Positions 26,261 to 36,042 are shown, numbered from the stretch's first letter. The stretch is DNA of 49,781 nucleotides from Opitutia bacterium (GCA_947442255.1 CANEVO010000013.1:1-49781), one strand, 5' to 3'. Translations and numbers: made by a program. The notes: generated by a model not told the origin, from the letters alone.

Positions 26261-27859
26261 CCACGGATCGGCCACACGTTTCGCCGCGAGGGCCTATCCG
26301 CCGTGCGCTCACTCTCGGCACGGCGATAACCGCCGCGCTTGCGCTCGTCCCGTTCGCCCCGGCCCAGACCACGGATCTCCCTCCCGAGCCGACCTTCACC
26401 CCCCGGTCGGCCATTGCGGACCGGGGTCCGCCTCCATCCAATCTGCCCGAGCCGGTAACTGTTTTCTTTCCGCCACCGCCCCCACCCCACGGCCGCACGA
26501 TCGTCCGCAACCCAGCCCGGGCTCCCGCGGAACTCGCCGCCCACGTCAACGAGCTGTTCTATCCCGCGCTCGCCACGCACCTGGACACCGGAAATATCCG
26601 GGACGGCCTCCGGGGCCGCCTCGATCGCTACCGCACCGCAAAGCTCGCGCTGCAGCACGAGCTTCGCGCCGAGCTGGACCGGCTGCGCGACGCCGAACCG
26701 GCCACGCGCACCTCGGAGCTCACGACGCTCAACCGCCGCCAGACGCCCAAGCTAGTCGAGCTTGAGGCCGCCGCCGAGCAACTGCGGCGCGATCTCACTA
26801 TTGGCCGCAGGACCTGGGGCGCCCTTCGCGAATGGCACCTGGGCAACGACGATCCGCGCGGCTATGCGCCGGGCGAAGTCGCCGAGGTGATGCGGGCCGC
26901 CGCATACGTTTCGGACGACTTGTCGCTGGATCAGCGCGGCTTGTTGCGCGAGATCGCGATCGAGCTGGAAACTCCCGCCGACTCCGCCGCCAACGCCAGC
27001 AAGGCCCAGCCCTACCTCTTTTTTCTCCCGTCCCCCGCGCGCGCTTTTGCCCGAAGACGTATCAGCCGGGGTCGCCGCCAGGCTCGCGGCCTACCAGACC
27101 AAGAAATCCGCGCTTAAAAAAGAACTCTACGACGCGGTCTACGCCCAGGATGGAGCGAAACTCAGCTTTCTCCGGCACCCCCTCAAACCCCTCGCCGAAA
27201 AACAAGCCGCCCGCTTCGCCGAACTGGAAACGCTCGCCGAGGAGATTCGTCGTGGACTCGACCCCTCCGTCGTTTCGCCTCCGCTCATCGGGCGTTCGCC
27301 GCTCCCACCGATCCTGCAGGCCCGCCTCGACCGCGCGGTCGCCGGCTTCCTGGCCGCGCAGAGAGAAGCCGCGGCGAGGATCGATACCGTTGTCGGCGCT
27401 GCCCGGGAGGTCCGCATGACTTCGGATTACCGGTTCGAAAGCGGGCGGCTGACGTTTGCGGTGCGTCCCATTCCCGATATACGCGAAAGTAGAAGAGGGG
27501 TTGAGCGGGTCTTCACCCCGGAACACACCCGGCGGGTGGATGCGGTGCGAGCTGAGCTTGCCGGCGTGGCTGAAGCTTATGCCCTCCGTCTGGCCGAATT
27601 CGTCAGGGACCGGGAGGCGATCCGAACCGAGGCCGTCGGGGCGCTTGGCGCCACCCAAGCGGACCAAGTCGAGCCGGCATTGGTCGCCGCGTTGTCCCCC
27701 GCCGCCGTCCGGGACACGGCGGATCTTTATCGCGAGTATCGCCTCGCGATCTTCCAACCCGGTCTTTCCCCGGAGCAGCGCCGGCTGCTCTTCGACGGCG
27801 CGATCGAACGACTCCAGCTGCCACTGCCGGGCGGCAAACGCCAGCCGATGAGTCGCTGA
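26257..27859 (+). pseudogene. Exported helical protein of unknown function, +1 frameshift near 27.03 kb
   Basis: The GTG start overlaps the upstream TGA. A signal-like segment (LTLGTAITAALALVPFAPAQT) is followed by a Pro-rich linker and long charged helices (RGRLDRYRTAKLALQHELRAELDRL, LVELEAAAEQLRRDL). The frame runs out into Arg-rich sequence after AQPYLFF. The natural continuation is one base over: LLPEDVSAGVAARLAAYQTKKSALKKELYDAV, ending with LSPEQRRLLFDGAIERLQLPLPGG. Removing one T from the run of six near 27020 restores a single protein of about 533 residues. The two halves resemble each other (helical repeats of the 'RLxxYxxxKxALxxEL' kind), suggesting internal duplication. No known family was recognised. 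It was probably co-expressed with the lipoprotein. Confidence 0.68.
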
Positions 27860-28021
27860 CCGGCGCAGTGAGGCGGCGTGACGGTCCCACCGGCCCCATG
27901 AACTGCGGACGCCAAAGTCTTGAACCGCTCCAGCGCCGATTAGCGAAGTTTACCTGCCTCTGGCGCAGCGCCGAGGGCGACTAGGGATCAGCGGTCAGTC
28001 CGTCTTGATTTGGTAACACTC

Positions 28022-28050
28022 GGCTCGTCCCGCCGGGCTGGGACACAGCC
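28022..28050. terminator. Hairpin between the helical-protein gene and ftsZ
   Basis: GGCT-c-GTCCC (28022-28031), an 8-nt loop, and GGGAC-ac-AGCC (28040-28050) form a two-part stem in the 214-bp gap between convergent genes, 24 bp from the ftsZ stop. It could end transcription of the 20-kb dcw cluster. No T-tract is present. The rest of the gap shows nothing else recognisable. Confidence 0.35.
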
Positions 28051-28073
28051 TCGCCCGGGCTACGCCAAAAGGC

Positions 28074-29360
28074 CTACAGCGAGATCTTGATCCCCTTGCG
28101 GAGGTAGGTCGGCACGTCGAGGTCGTGGCCGTCGAAGAGATTGCGGTCGGTCTTCTCGAAATGGCCGCGACTCTCCACCTCGCCGAAACCGAATTCCTCC
28201 TGGGCGACCCTGGCCGCCGGCTCGCTTTTCGCCTCCGCCCCGCTCGCGCCCCGACCCGCCGTCGCGGTGAATTCCTCGGCGGACACGGCCGGCTGCGGCG
28301 GCGTGCTTCCCTCCGAGCGCACTGCGAAGTTGGTCTTTGACCGGGTGATGGGCACCGGCTTCCGGGCCGGCGCACCCCGGCCGCTCATCTCGCTCGTGCC
28401 GACAACGCAAACCTCGACGCGGCCCGGCATCGCCTCGTCGATCACCGCGCCCATGATGATGTGCGAATCGCGCCCGAATTGCTCGGTGATCGCGGTCATC
28501 AATTCATTGACCTTGGGCAGCGTGAGATCCGCGCCCCCGGTAATGTTCACGAGCAGCCGGTCGGCCTTCCGCGAAAACTCCGGGGTGTGCAGCAAGGGAC
28601 AGAGCTTGAGGCTCGCGATCGTGTCGGCCACGGCGTTTTCTCCGGCGCCTTCGCCCAGGCCGAACAGCGTCTTGCCCCCTCGCTGCTGAAACGCCTGTCG
28701 CAGCGTCGCGAAGTCGAGATTGATCAGGCCGGTCTTGCACAGCATCGACCAGATCGATTTCACCCCTCGGCCGATCCATTCGTCCGCCCGGGCAAACGAG
28801 TCCAGCACCGTCTCGTTGTCCGCCGCTTCCTGCAGCAGCACGTCGTTCGGCAAGGGGATGACCGCGTCGCACACCTGACGTAACGCCCGCAACCCTTCCT
28901 CGGCCTGCTTCAACCGCCGCCCGCCCTCGAAACTGAACGGCAGCGTAACAAAGGCGATGACCAGCGCGCCCGCCTCGGCGGCGATCTCCGCGACAACCGG
29001 CGACGCCCCGCTGCCGGTGCCGCCGCCCATGCCCGTGACGAGAAACACCAAATCGCAATCCTTGACCACCGCGGCAATTTTTTCGCGGTCCGCCTCCGCG
29101 GCCTCGCGCCCCAAATCGGGATCGGCACCCGCCCCGAGTCCGCGCGTCACGCCCATGCCGATCAGGACCTTGTCCTGCACCGGGGAACTCGCGAGCGCCT
29201 GATAGTCGGTGTTGATGACGGCCAGCTGCAGCCGCTCGAGATTTTCCATTTTCAGCCGGTCGACGGCGTTCGAGCCGGCGCCGCCGACGCCCACGAGTTT
29301 GATCGCCACGTTGCGGTCGGCGAGCAGCGCGTGCTCCAGGGGAAGTTCGTTCAGATTCAT
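28074..29360 (-). CDS. ftsZ: Cell division GTPase FtsZ
   Basis: The tubulin-like GTPase that assembles the Z-ring at midcell; 428 residues. Nucleotide-binding elements are intact: VGVGGAGSNAVDRL (T1), the tubulin signature GMGGGTGSGASP (T4), and NDVLLQEAADN. The central helix and T7 region follow (LINLDFATLRQAFQQRG; the catalytic Asp is in NLDFA). A variable linker of about 70 residues ends in a conserved tail LDVPTYLRKGIKI, the usual docking peptide for FtsA and other partners. It is the last gene of the dcw cluster, 20 bp after ftsA, and ends with TAG. Confidence 0.97.
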   Translation of the reverse strand: MNLNELPLEHALLADRNVAIKLVGVGGAGSNAVDRLKMENLERLQLAVINTDYQALASSPVQDKVLIGMGVTRGLGAGADPDLGREAAEADREKIAAVVKDCDLVFLVTGMGGGTGSGASPVVAEIAAEAGALVIAFVTLPFSFEGGRRLKQAEEGLRALRQVCDAVIPLPNDVLLQEAADNETVLDSFARADEWIGRGVKSIWSMLCKTGLINLDFATLRQAFQQRGGKTLFGLGEGAGENAVADTIASLKLCPLLHTPEFSRKADRLLVNITGGADLTLPKVNELMTAITEQFGRDSHIIMGAVIDEAMPGRVEVCVVGTSEMSGRGAPARKPVPITRSKTNFAVRSEGSTPPQPAVSAEEFTATAGRGASGAEAKSEPAARVAQEEFGFGEVESRGHFEKTDRNLFDGHDLDVPTYLRKGIKISL

Positions 29361-29380
29361 GATGGCTGTTCTCCCGGGGA

Positions 29381-30595
29381 TCAGGTGCTCGCGAAGAGCC
29401 GCTTCATGTTGCTGAGGAAGCTCCGGCCCGGGCGCACCGGCGCCGCCTTTTCCGCTTGGGAGCTCAAGCCGTAATACAGCAGCCCCAGCGCGGTGTGATA
29501 GCCGGGATCGCGCAAATTCTCGCTCACCGACGCGGGCGCCTCGCCCAGGTGGGCGGGCACGCCGAACACTTTCGCCGCGGCCTCGCCGATGCCCGCGAGT
29601 CGCGCCGTGCCACCCGTCAGGACCACGCCGGCGGCGCAGGTCTCCGGAGAAAACGCGTTGCCGAGTTTCTTCTTCACCACTTCGAGCAATTCCCAGGTGC
29701 GCGCGGCGGTGATCTGCTCGATCGCCAGCAGCGGAAACTGCCGGTCCCCGATCGCAAAATTTCCGTCGAGCCAGACTTTCTGCGCCTTGTCGCGCGTCTG
29801 CACGCTCGCCCGGCCGAAGCGCAGCTTCAGTTTCTCGGCCTGCCCTTCGGTCAACCGCAATCCGATGCTGAGATCGTTGGTCAGGTGCGCGCCGCCCACG
29901 GGCACCACGCCCGTCAGACGCGCACCCCCGTCGCGGTAGAGCACGAAATCCGTCGTGCCCGCCCCGATGTCGATCGCCAGCACGCCGTGCTGCCGTTCCT
30001 CGGCCGTAGTCACCATGTGCCCCGAGGCGAGACTCGCGAGCACCAGCTCGCGAATTTCGAGATTAAATCCCCGGATCACGTGGATGTTATCGGCCAGCCG
30101 CTGCTCCTGACCGTGCACCGTCCAATAACCGACCTCGAGACGCTGCCCGACGAGATTCTCCGGGCTGCCCGGAACAATGCGACCGTCAACGCGAAAGGGA
30201 CGCCGGATGTTGTGCACCACCATGCGGCCGGCGGGCAGTTCCTTGGAGCGGGCCAGATCGCACACTGTGCGGACATCTCCGGCGTCGATCATGTTGTCGG
30301 ACGCCTTCACGCTCAACGACGCTTCGTTGTAGAAACCCTCGAGGTGGCCGCCGGTCTGGGCGAGGAAAACCAGATCGATGCGCTCGCCCGCCTCGCGCTC
30401 GGCCTGTTCGAGCGCGCTGTGCGTGCATTCGCTGGCGGCCTTGTAATCCACCACCGTCCCCTTGATCACTCCGCGGGACGTACATTCGCCCCGCCCGATG
30501 ATCGCGAGCTCGCGGCCGGTGTATTCGCCCAGCAGGACGGTAATTTTCGAAGTGCCGATCTCGACGGCGCCGATGAAGGTCGATCTAGAGTTCAC
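29381..30595 (-). CDS. ftsA: Cell division protein FtsA
   Basis: The actin-like ATPase that tethers FtsZ to the membrane; 404 residues. Motifs: FIGAVEIGTSKITVLLGE (phosphate 1), the 1C subdomain around KGTVVDYKAASECTHSALEQAE, VLAIDIGAGTTDFVLYRDG (phosphate 2), and GVVLTGGTARLAGIGEAAAKVFG (adenosine). The C-terminus RSFLSNMKRLFAST is a short amphipathic helix of the membrane-targeting type. The start is a GTG that overlaps the end of ftsQ by 11 bp, giving translational coupling. Confidence 0.95.
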   Translation of the reverse strand: MNSRSTFIGAVEIGTSKITVLLGEYTGRELAIIGRGECTSRGVIKGTVVDYKAASECTHSALEQAEREAGERIDLVFLAQTGGHLEGFYNEASLSVKASDNMIDAGDVRTVCDLARSKELPAGRMVVHNIRRPFRVDGRIVPGSPENLVGQRLEVGYWTVHGQEQRLADNIHVIRGFNLEIRELVLASLASGHMVTTAEERQHGVLAIDIGAGTTDFVLYRDGGARLTGVVPVGGAHLTNDLSIGLRLTEGQAEKLKLRFGRASVQTRDKAQKVWLDGNFAIGDRQFPLLAIEQITAARTWELLEVVKKKLGNAFSPETCAAGVVLTGGTARLAGIGEAAAKVFGVPAHLGEAPASVSENLRDPGYHTALGLLYYGLSSQAEKAAPVRPGRSFLSNMKRLFAST

Positions 30596-31589
30596 GTTTG
30601 GGCTGGAAAAACTTGGCAGGAAACGCGGGAAAAGCAGCGGCGGCGGGCTTGGCGGTCGGTCCGGCCTGCAACCCGCCCACCGGGGGCTCGGTGACGGTAA
30701 CCGGCACGTGGCGGCCGAGCGTGAGGTCGATCCGCGCCTGCACGGCCGGCCGGGTCGCCAGACTTTGCCACATGTAGTCGAGCTTGGCCAGCTGCCGGAA
30801 AAAATCGTCCGTGGCGCTGAAGACGATCGTCACCGCGTGCGGCGCGCGGGTGCGCACCTCGATTTGCCGATCGGACGCGAGCCGCTCGAGCGACACGACA
30901 TGCCAGGTGTGGTAAAGGTGCTCCGCCTTCTGCCGGGCCTCCCTCAGCAGCTCGCCGATCGTCTCCATGCCGGCCAGGGGCAGAAATTGCTGGTTGCGAC
31001 GCGTGAGGGCGACTCCAGCCAGCCACGGCAGGCTTTCGATCAGCTTCGGATCGTAGCCCGCGCCGGGAAACACCACGCCGTCCCGCGCCACCAGCAGCGG
31101 CCGGGCCTCGCCGGCGATTCCGGCCATCACGCGGGCGATCGGAGTCCGCTCCGTCACCTGCACATTGAGGCGGTCGGGAAAACTGCGCGAAATGTTCGCG
31201 GTCAGAACCTGGCCATCCGCGAGCAACCGCGTGCGCAGCTGGAGCAGGTCGATTTCCATCAGCGAAATACTCTTCGGCAGCGCCAGGGTACGCGTCAGCC
31301 ACTCCGGGTCGCGATCGAGCACGCCCTCCCGGTTCGTTTTCAACTCGGCCCGCTTCAACGGCACCGCACGGGCCGCCGCCGGCATCGACTTGGAATTCTC
31401 CCGCAGCGCCCCGGCCACCGCCCAGCCGCCCCAGGCCAGCGCTCCCGCGACGGCGACCGCCGCGGTGGTCCGAAACGTCGCCGCCAACAGCCGCCAACGA
31501 CCCTCGCGCGACATGGCGCGCGGTTTCACCGGCTGGGAAATGTCTCTCCAGCTGCGGGTGACGGGGGCGTTGATCAGATCTTTGCTCAC
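30585..31589 (-). CDS. ftsQ: Cell division protein FtsQ/DivIB-like
   Basis: A 334-residue single-pass membrane protein. The GTG start at 31589 overlaps the ddl stop (GTGA) and gives a short cytoplasmic tail followed by one membrane helix (TTAAVAVAGALAWGGWAVAG). The periplasmic part begins with a POTRA-like domain (ISLMEIDLLQLRTRLLADGQVLTANISRSFPDRLNVQVTERTPIARV), typical of FtsQ. The C-terminal region is divergent and Ala/Pro-rich (PTAKPAAAAFPAFPAKFFQPKREL). FtsQ links early and late divisome proteins through FtsB and FtsL. Assignment rests on topology, the POTRA pattern and position between ddl and ftsA. Confidence 0.85.
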   Translation of the reverse strand: MSKDLINAPVTRSWRDISQPVKPRAMSREGRWRLLAATFRTTAAVAVAGALAWGGWAVAGALRENSKSMPAAARAVPLKRAELKTNREGVLDRDPEWLTRTLALPKSISLMEIDLLQLRTRLLADGQVLTANISRSFPDRLNVQVTERTPIARVMAGIAGEARPLLVARDGVVFPGAGYDPKLIESLPWLAGVALTRRNQQFLPLAGMETIGELLREARQKAEHLYHTWHVVSLERLASDRQIEVRTRAPHAVTIVFSATDDFFRQLAKLDYMWQSLATRPAVQARIDLTLGRHVPVTVTEPPVGGLQAGPTAKPAAAAFPAFPAKFFQPKREL

Positions 31590-32527
31590 GAACGAACGGC
31601 GGCAACTGCCAGGCGAAAACGCTCCAGGGCGGGTGAAACCAGCTCGCGAACCAGTCCGGCAAAATCGATCCCCACGCAGCGCGCGCTCATCGGCAGCAGA
31701 CTGGTTTCCTTCATGCCGGGCAGCGTGTTGATTTCCAGCAAATAAAGCTCGTGCTTCGCGGTGAGGATGAAATCCACGCGCGCATAGTCGCGACAGCCGC
31801 ATGCCGCGAACGCCGTCTCGGCCGCCGCCTGCGCCGCCGCGGTTATTTCCGCGTCCAGCGGCGCCGGGGCGAAATATTCCGTGAGGCCTTTGGTGTATTT
31901 GCTGGTGAAATCGTAGACGCCGGACTTCGGCCGGATCTCGACGACCCCCATCGCACCGCCGTTCAGCACTCCGATCGAAAGTTCGCGGCCGATCAACCGC
32001 GGCTCGATCAGCCACGAGCCGCGCCCGATACTGTCCAGTTTGGCGGCCAGCTCGGCTTGGTTCGCGATGATGCCCAGACCCACGCTGCTGCCCTCGTTGT
32101 TGGGTTTGACGACCAGTTGCTCACCGAGTTGCGCGACCACGGTCGCGGCCGCCGGTTTGCCTTCCGCGGTGAAAACCACCGCCGGCGCCACACGCACGCC
32201 GCGGCGCGCCGCCGCCTCCTTGGTGAGGGTCTTGTCCATCGTGAGCGCGCTGCTCGCCGCATCGCACCCGGCATAGGTGACGCCCGCCGCGTCCAGCAGC
32301 CGCTGCATCCCGCCGTCTTCGCCAAAGGTGCCGTGCAGGGTCGAGAACACCACGTGGCGGGCGGGATCGAGCCCGGCGGGCAGCGCATCCGCGTCGATCT
32401 CGAAGAGCCGCGCGGGAAACGAGCGGGCGAGCGCTTGGGCCGAGGCCCGGCCGGAGCCCAGCGAGACTTCGCGTTCCGCCGAAGTCCCACCGGCAAACAC
32501 CGCAACGATTGGCGCCAACATGCTCAT
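31586..32527 (-). CDS. ddl: D-alanine-D-alanine ligase
   Basis: Makes D-Ala-D-Ala for the peptidoglycan stem peptide; 313 residues. ATP-grasp features: VAVFAGGTSAEREVSLGSG near the start, HGTFGEDGGMQRLLDAAGVTYAGCDAASSALTMDKTLTK, VVKPNNEGSSVGLGII (the EGSS loop), DYARVDFILTAKHELYLLEINTLPGMKETSLLP (metal-binding Glu/Asn and the catalytic loop). A second Met at codon 3 is an alternative start. It begins 4 bp after the murC/murB fusion gene and overlaps ftsQ by 4 bp. Confidence 0.95.
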   Translation of the reverse strand: MSMLAPIVAVFAGGTSAEREVSLGSGRASAQALARSFPARLFEIDADALPAGLDPARHVVFSTLHGTFGEDGGMQRLLDAAGVTYAGCDAASSALTMDKTLTKEAAARRGVRVAPAVVFTAEGKPAAATVVAQLGEQLVVKPNNEGSSVGLGIIANQAELAAKLDSIGRGSWLIEPRLIGRELSIGVLNGGAMGVVEIRPKSGVYDFTSKYTKGLTEYFAPAPLDAEITAAAQAAAETAFAACGCRDYARVDFILTAKHELYLLEINTLPGMKETSLLPMSARCVGIDFAGLVRELVSPALERFRLAVAAVRS

Positions 32528-32531
32528 GAGT

Positions 32532-34856
32532 TCACAAGACCTCCTCCCACCGCTTTCCGTAAAGCAAGACTTCCGGCTCGAGTTCCACGCCTTTCATCTG
32601 GTGCACCCGGGCCCGCACGCGGCGCACCAGTTCGATCACGTCCGCGCCCGTCGCCTGGCCGCGATTCACGATGAAGTTGGCATGGATGGGAGAGACCTCC
32701 GCATCGCCCACCCGCTCGCCTTTCAACCCGCACTCGTCGATCAACCGCCCGGCGGACGTCCCGGGGGGATTCTTAAAAATGCAACCGGCACTCGGCTCCC
32801 GCGGCTGCGATTCGTGTCGCTTGCGCGCATAGGCGTCCATCTGCCGTTTGACCGCGTCCGCGTCCGCCTGCGCCGCCGGCCGCAGCAGCGCCCCGAGGGC
32901 CACCGCGTCGTGCAATTCCGCGCAGTGCCGGTAGTCGACGTGCATGGCGGCCCGCGCGAACGAGGTAACCTCGCCCGTGATCGACATCACCCGCACCTCC
33001 TCCACCACATCGAACATCCAGCCGCCCATCGCGCCGGCATTCATCCGCAGCGCGCCCCCGACCGAGCCCGGAATCCCCTCGAGAAACTCGAAGCCGACCA
33101 GCCCCGCCCGCGCCGCCAGCCCACACAAATTTTTCAACCGCAATCCCGCCCCGGCCCAGACCCGGCCGTCCGGCCGCGGCTCGAAACGCGCCCAGACTTC
33201 GTGCGCGAGCGAGATCACGAGGCCGTTTACGCCCTCGTCGGGCACGATCAGATTCGACCCGCGCCCGAGGAAAAACACTTCCACGCGACGGACGTCCGCC
33301 GCCCGCAGGAGCGCCTGCAAATCGGTCTCGCTGGCCGGTTCGGCATAGAGGCGCGCCGCGCCCCCGACACGCATCGTGGTTTTGGTCGCGAGCGCTTCCT
33401 CGCGCTTCACCTTTGTGTCGCTGGAGACCAGCGCGCGCCACGCGGTGGCTAGGGCGTCCCACTGCGCGCCGCGGGCCACCTCGCTCCGGAAAACCTCCAA
33501 CCACTCCCGCGCCTTGCGGTCGATGTCCCCCGCGCCGACGAACGCCACGAGATCGCCGCGCCGCACGTCGCGGGACAACGCGCCGAAAAATCCCGCGTCG
33601 CCCCCCGGCAGGTAACTCACGCCCAGCGCGGGCGTACTCCGCACGAGTTCGGCGTAAATATCCGCCGTCGTACCACCCGCCAGCGGCGCCTCTCCGGCGG
33701 CATAAACGTCGAGCAGGTGCACCCGGTCGCTCGCGGCGAGCGTCGCCGCGAACTCCGTCTTGAACTGCGCCGTGCGGCTGAACCGATGCGGCTGAAAAAT
33801 CACAACCAGCCGGCCGGCCTCGCCAACGCGGCGGCGCAAACTCGCCAGCAGGGCGCGAATCTCGGCCGGGTGATGGGCGTAGTCCTCGAGTACGGTCACA
33901 CCGTTCGCCGCGTGCAGCACCGTCTGCCGCCGCCGCACGGCGGGGTAATCCGCCAGCGCCCGCGACGAAATCTCCACGCCCATCAGTTGGGCCGCCGCGA
34001 AGGCGGCCACGGCATTGGCGGCATTGAATTCACCCCGGGCCCGAATGACCGCTTCCGTCGCCGGCAGTTTTCCGCCCAGCCGCAACGTCGTACGCTCACC
34101 TGCTTCGGCGATGATTTCCCCGCGAAAATCGCCGGCCCGTCCGAACGTGAGACACGGTCGCGGCTGCTTCCCCGCCAGCCGCGCGCTGAGCGAGCATGCA
34201 TCCGAGATCAGCACGGCGACCCGCGTCCGCCCCAGCAGGGCCCCAAACGTCGCCTCGAGGTCCGCCAGCCGCGGATAAAAATCGGGGTGATCCCAGTCGA
34301 GATTCACCACCACGGTGATCTCCGGCAAAAATTTTCCGATCGTGCCATCACTCTCGTCGATCTCGGCCACGACCCATTCGTTGGAACCGGCCCGCGCCGG
34401 CGGAGTGTCGTCCGCAAACAGCCCACCGAGCACATAGCCGGCGGGAAAATTCGCACGGAGCAGGGCCGTCACGAGCATCGCCGTCGTTGTCGTCTTCCCG
34501 TGCGATCCGCAGATCGCGACCAGCTTTTTATCCCGCACCGCCTCGGCCAGCAATTCGCCCCGCCGCACCAGCGGCAGGTTGCGCTCGCGGGCCGTGAGAT
34601 AGGCCGGATGCGTTTTCGCGATTGCCGAGGAATAGGCCACCAGATCGCAGTGGGTCGCGGGCTGACCCAGCGTGACCCCCCCGCGCGTGAGGGCCGTCCG
34701 CATCTCGTCGGTCAACGCGTCATCCTCACCCGTGACCTCGAATCCGAGCCGCGCCAGGTAGATGGCGAGCGGGCCGACGCCCATGCCGCCCACGCCAACA
34801 CAGTGGATGCGGCGCACGTCGCGACCGAACAACGCGGGGGAGGTTTCGGGTCTCAC
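32532..34856 (-). CDS. murC-murB: Fused UDP-N-acetylmuramate-L-alanine ligase / UDP-MurNAc dehydrogenase (MurC-MurB)
   Basis: A 774-residue bifunctional protein. The N-terminal ~460 residues are MurC, which adds L-Ala to UDP-MurNAc: IHCVGVGGMGVGPLAIYLA, the ATP loop AICGSHGKTTTTAML, EIDESDGT, NLDWDHPDFYP and YAHHPAEIRALL. From about residue 475 the protein becomes MurB, the FAD-dependent reductase of the previous step: TKTTMRVGGAARLYAEP, LGRGSNLIVPDEG, EFLEGIPGSVGGALRMNAGAMGG, and the C-terminal PSAGCIFKNPPGTSAGRLIDECGLKG...VSPIHANFIVN. The usual active-site Ser (GSxFKNP) is Cys here (GCIFKNP), a variant I recall from other MurB sequences. No stop or frameshift separates the halves, so two successive steps sit on one chain. 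Confidence 0.95.
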   Translation of the reverse strand: MRPETSPALFGRDVRRIHCVGVGGMGVGPLAIYLARLGFEVTGEDDALTDEMRTALTRGGVTLGQPATHCDLVAYSSAIAKTHPAYLTARERNLPLVRRGELLAEAVRDKKLVAICGSHGKTTTTAMLVTALLRANFPAGYVLGGLFADDTPPARAGSNEWVVAEIDESDGTIGKFLPEITVVVNLDWDHPDFYPRLADLEATFGALLGRTRVAVLISDACSLSARLAGKQPRPCLTFGRAGDFRGEIIAEAGERTTLRLGGKLPATEAVIRARGEFNAANAVAAFAAAQLMGVEISSRALADYPAVRRRQTVLHAANGVTVLEDYAHHPAEIRALLASLRRRVGEAGRLVVIFQPHRFSRTAQFKTEFAATLAASDRVHLLDVYAAGEAPLAGGTTADIYAELVRSTPALGVSYLPGGDAGFFGALSRDVRRGDLVAFVGAGDIDRKAREWLEVFRSEVARGAQWDALATAWRALVSSDTKVKREEALATKTTMRVGGAARLYAEPASETDLQALLRAADVRRVEVFFLGRGSNLIVPDEGVNGLVISLAHEVWARFEPRPDGRVWAGAGLRLKNLCGLAARAGLVGFEFLEGIPGSVGGALRMNAGAMGGWMFDVVEEVRVMSITGEVTSFARAAMHVDYRHCAELHDAVALGALLRPAAQADADAVKRQMDAYARKRHESQPREPSAGCIFKNPPGTSAGRLIDECGLKGERVGDAEVSPIHANFIVNRGQATGADVIELVRRVRARVHQMKGVELEPEVLLYGKRWEEVL

Positions 34857-34917
34857 CGGCGGACTCCCGGATCTTTCCTGTCCGCCATCCGGCGGGAGCG
34901 GCCCATGGCAACGGCGT

Positions 34918-36042
34918 TCATGCGGTGGCCGGCCGGACGTGATCTGTCACGCCCGAACGCGCGGCGATCTCCTCGATGTCCCGCAGGAGCAGGTCGAGGG
35001 AACTCACGCGGTCCATCCGTTGCAGGTTGCCCCGGAATTTGCGCAGCAACCAGTCGTTGAAAATGACATCGAACACCTCAGCGCCCAGCCGGCCGATCTC
35101 CGTCTGCTCAATCACCAAGCCCCCACCCTGGCGCTCGAAAAACGCCGCGTTCGCGCGCTGGTGATCGTCGGCCGCCTGAGGATAGGGTACGAGGATCGCC
35201 GGAGTCTCGCAGCGGATCAACTCGGCCAGCGTGCCGGCGCCGGCGCGGGAGACGACGAGATCGGCCGCCGAAAGCAGGTCCGCAATCTGGTCGCTGAACG
35301 CCGCAAAAATCGCCCGCACCGGCTGACCGGTCTTCGTCGTGCCCTCGATCACACCTTCGGTGCCCTTGCTCAGGCCCATCACGCAATAAACCTGGATACC
35401 CTCGGCGGCGAATGCGGGCCACTGGCTCCGGATCCAGTCGTTGAGCGCACCCGACCCCTGGCTGCCCCCGAGAATGACGAGCAGACGCTGGTTTGCGTCC
35501 AAGCCCAGGGCCGCGCGGGCCGTGGCCTGCGGCCGACGAACCATCTCGCGTCGCACCGGCAGCCCGCAATGCCGGGTCGCGACGGAGCGGATGCCCGGAA
35601 TCCGGATACCTAGCGGTAAATAAACCCGCTGCGCAAACCGCCCGAACGTCCGGATCGCGAGGCCGGGCACGCGATTGGATTCGTGCATCGCGGCCGATAC
35701 GCCCCGGAGCCACGCCGCCAGCACCAACGGGACCGAGGTGAATCCGCCGAAGCCCACGACCGTATCGGGCCGCATATCGCGCAGCAACCGCCAGCAAAAC
35801 CAGAAAGCCCGCGCCTGAGAAACCGCGCAGCGCAGCAATGCGAGCGGCCGCCAGGAGAACCCCGTGCCCGGCATCCGCTCGAAACGCAGCCGGGGATATT
35901 TTTCCAGCAGGCGGGCATCGACCTTCTTCTGACTGACGAGCAGCAGCGATTCATGCCCCCGTGCGGCGAGCCCCTCGGCCAGCGAAATACCCGGCGAGAG
36001 ATGCCCGCCCGTACCGCCACAGGAAATGAGAAACTTGCTCAT
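34918..36042 (-). CDS. murG: UDP-GlcNAc-lipid I GlcNAc transferase MurG
   Basis: Converts lipid I to lipid II at the inner face of the membrane; 374 residues, GT28 family. Motifs: ISCGGTGGHLSPGISLAEGLAARGHE (glycine-rich loop 1), GFGGFTSVPLVLAAWLRGVSAAMHESNRVPGLAIR, LLVILGGSQGSGALNDWI, and SAADLVVSRAGAGTLAELIRCETPAILVPYPQAADDHQRANA with the UDP-GlcNAc-binding loop. An AAGGAG Shine-Dalgarno lies 8 bp before the ATG, one of the best in this cluster. The tiny ORF upstream overlaps its start codon. Confidence 0.96.
   Translation of the reverse strand: MSKFLISCGGTGGHLSPGISLAEGLAARGHESLLLVSQKKVDARLLEKYPRLRFERMPGTGFSWRPLALLRCAVSQARAFWFCWRLLRDMRPDTVVGFGGFTSVPLVLAAWLRGVSAAMHESNRVPGLAIRTFGRFAQRVYLPLGIRIPGIRSVATRHCGLPVRREMVRRPQATARAALGLDANQRLLVILGGSQGSGALNDWIRSQWPAFAAEGIQVYCVMGLSKGTEGVIEGTTKTGQPVRAIFAAFSDQIADLLSAADLVVSRAGAGTLAELIRCETPAILVPYPQAADDHQRANAAFFERQGGGLVIEQTEIGRLGAEVFDVIFNDWLLRKFRGNLQRMDRVSSLDLLLRDIEEIAARSGVTDHVRPATA

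Noticed and set aside
27860..28073. tRNA or small RNA gene between the helical-protein gene and ftsZ
   Set aside because: No cloverleaf or conserved TPsiC arm could be found; only a hairpin near the ftsZ stop is supported.
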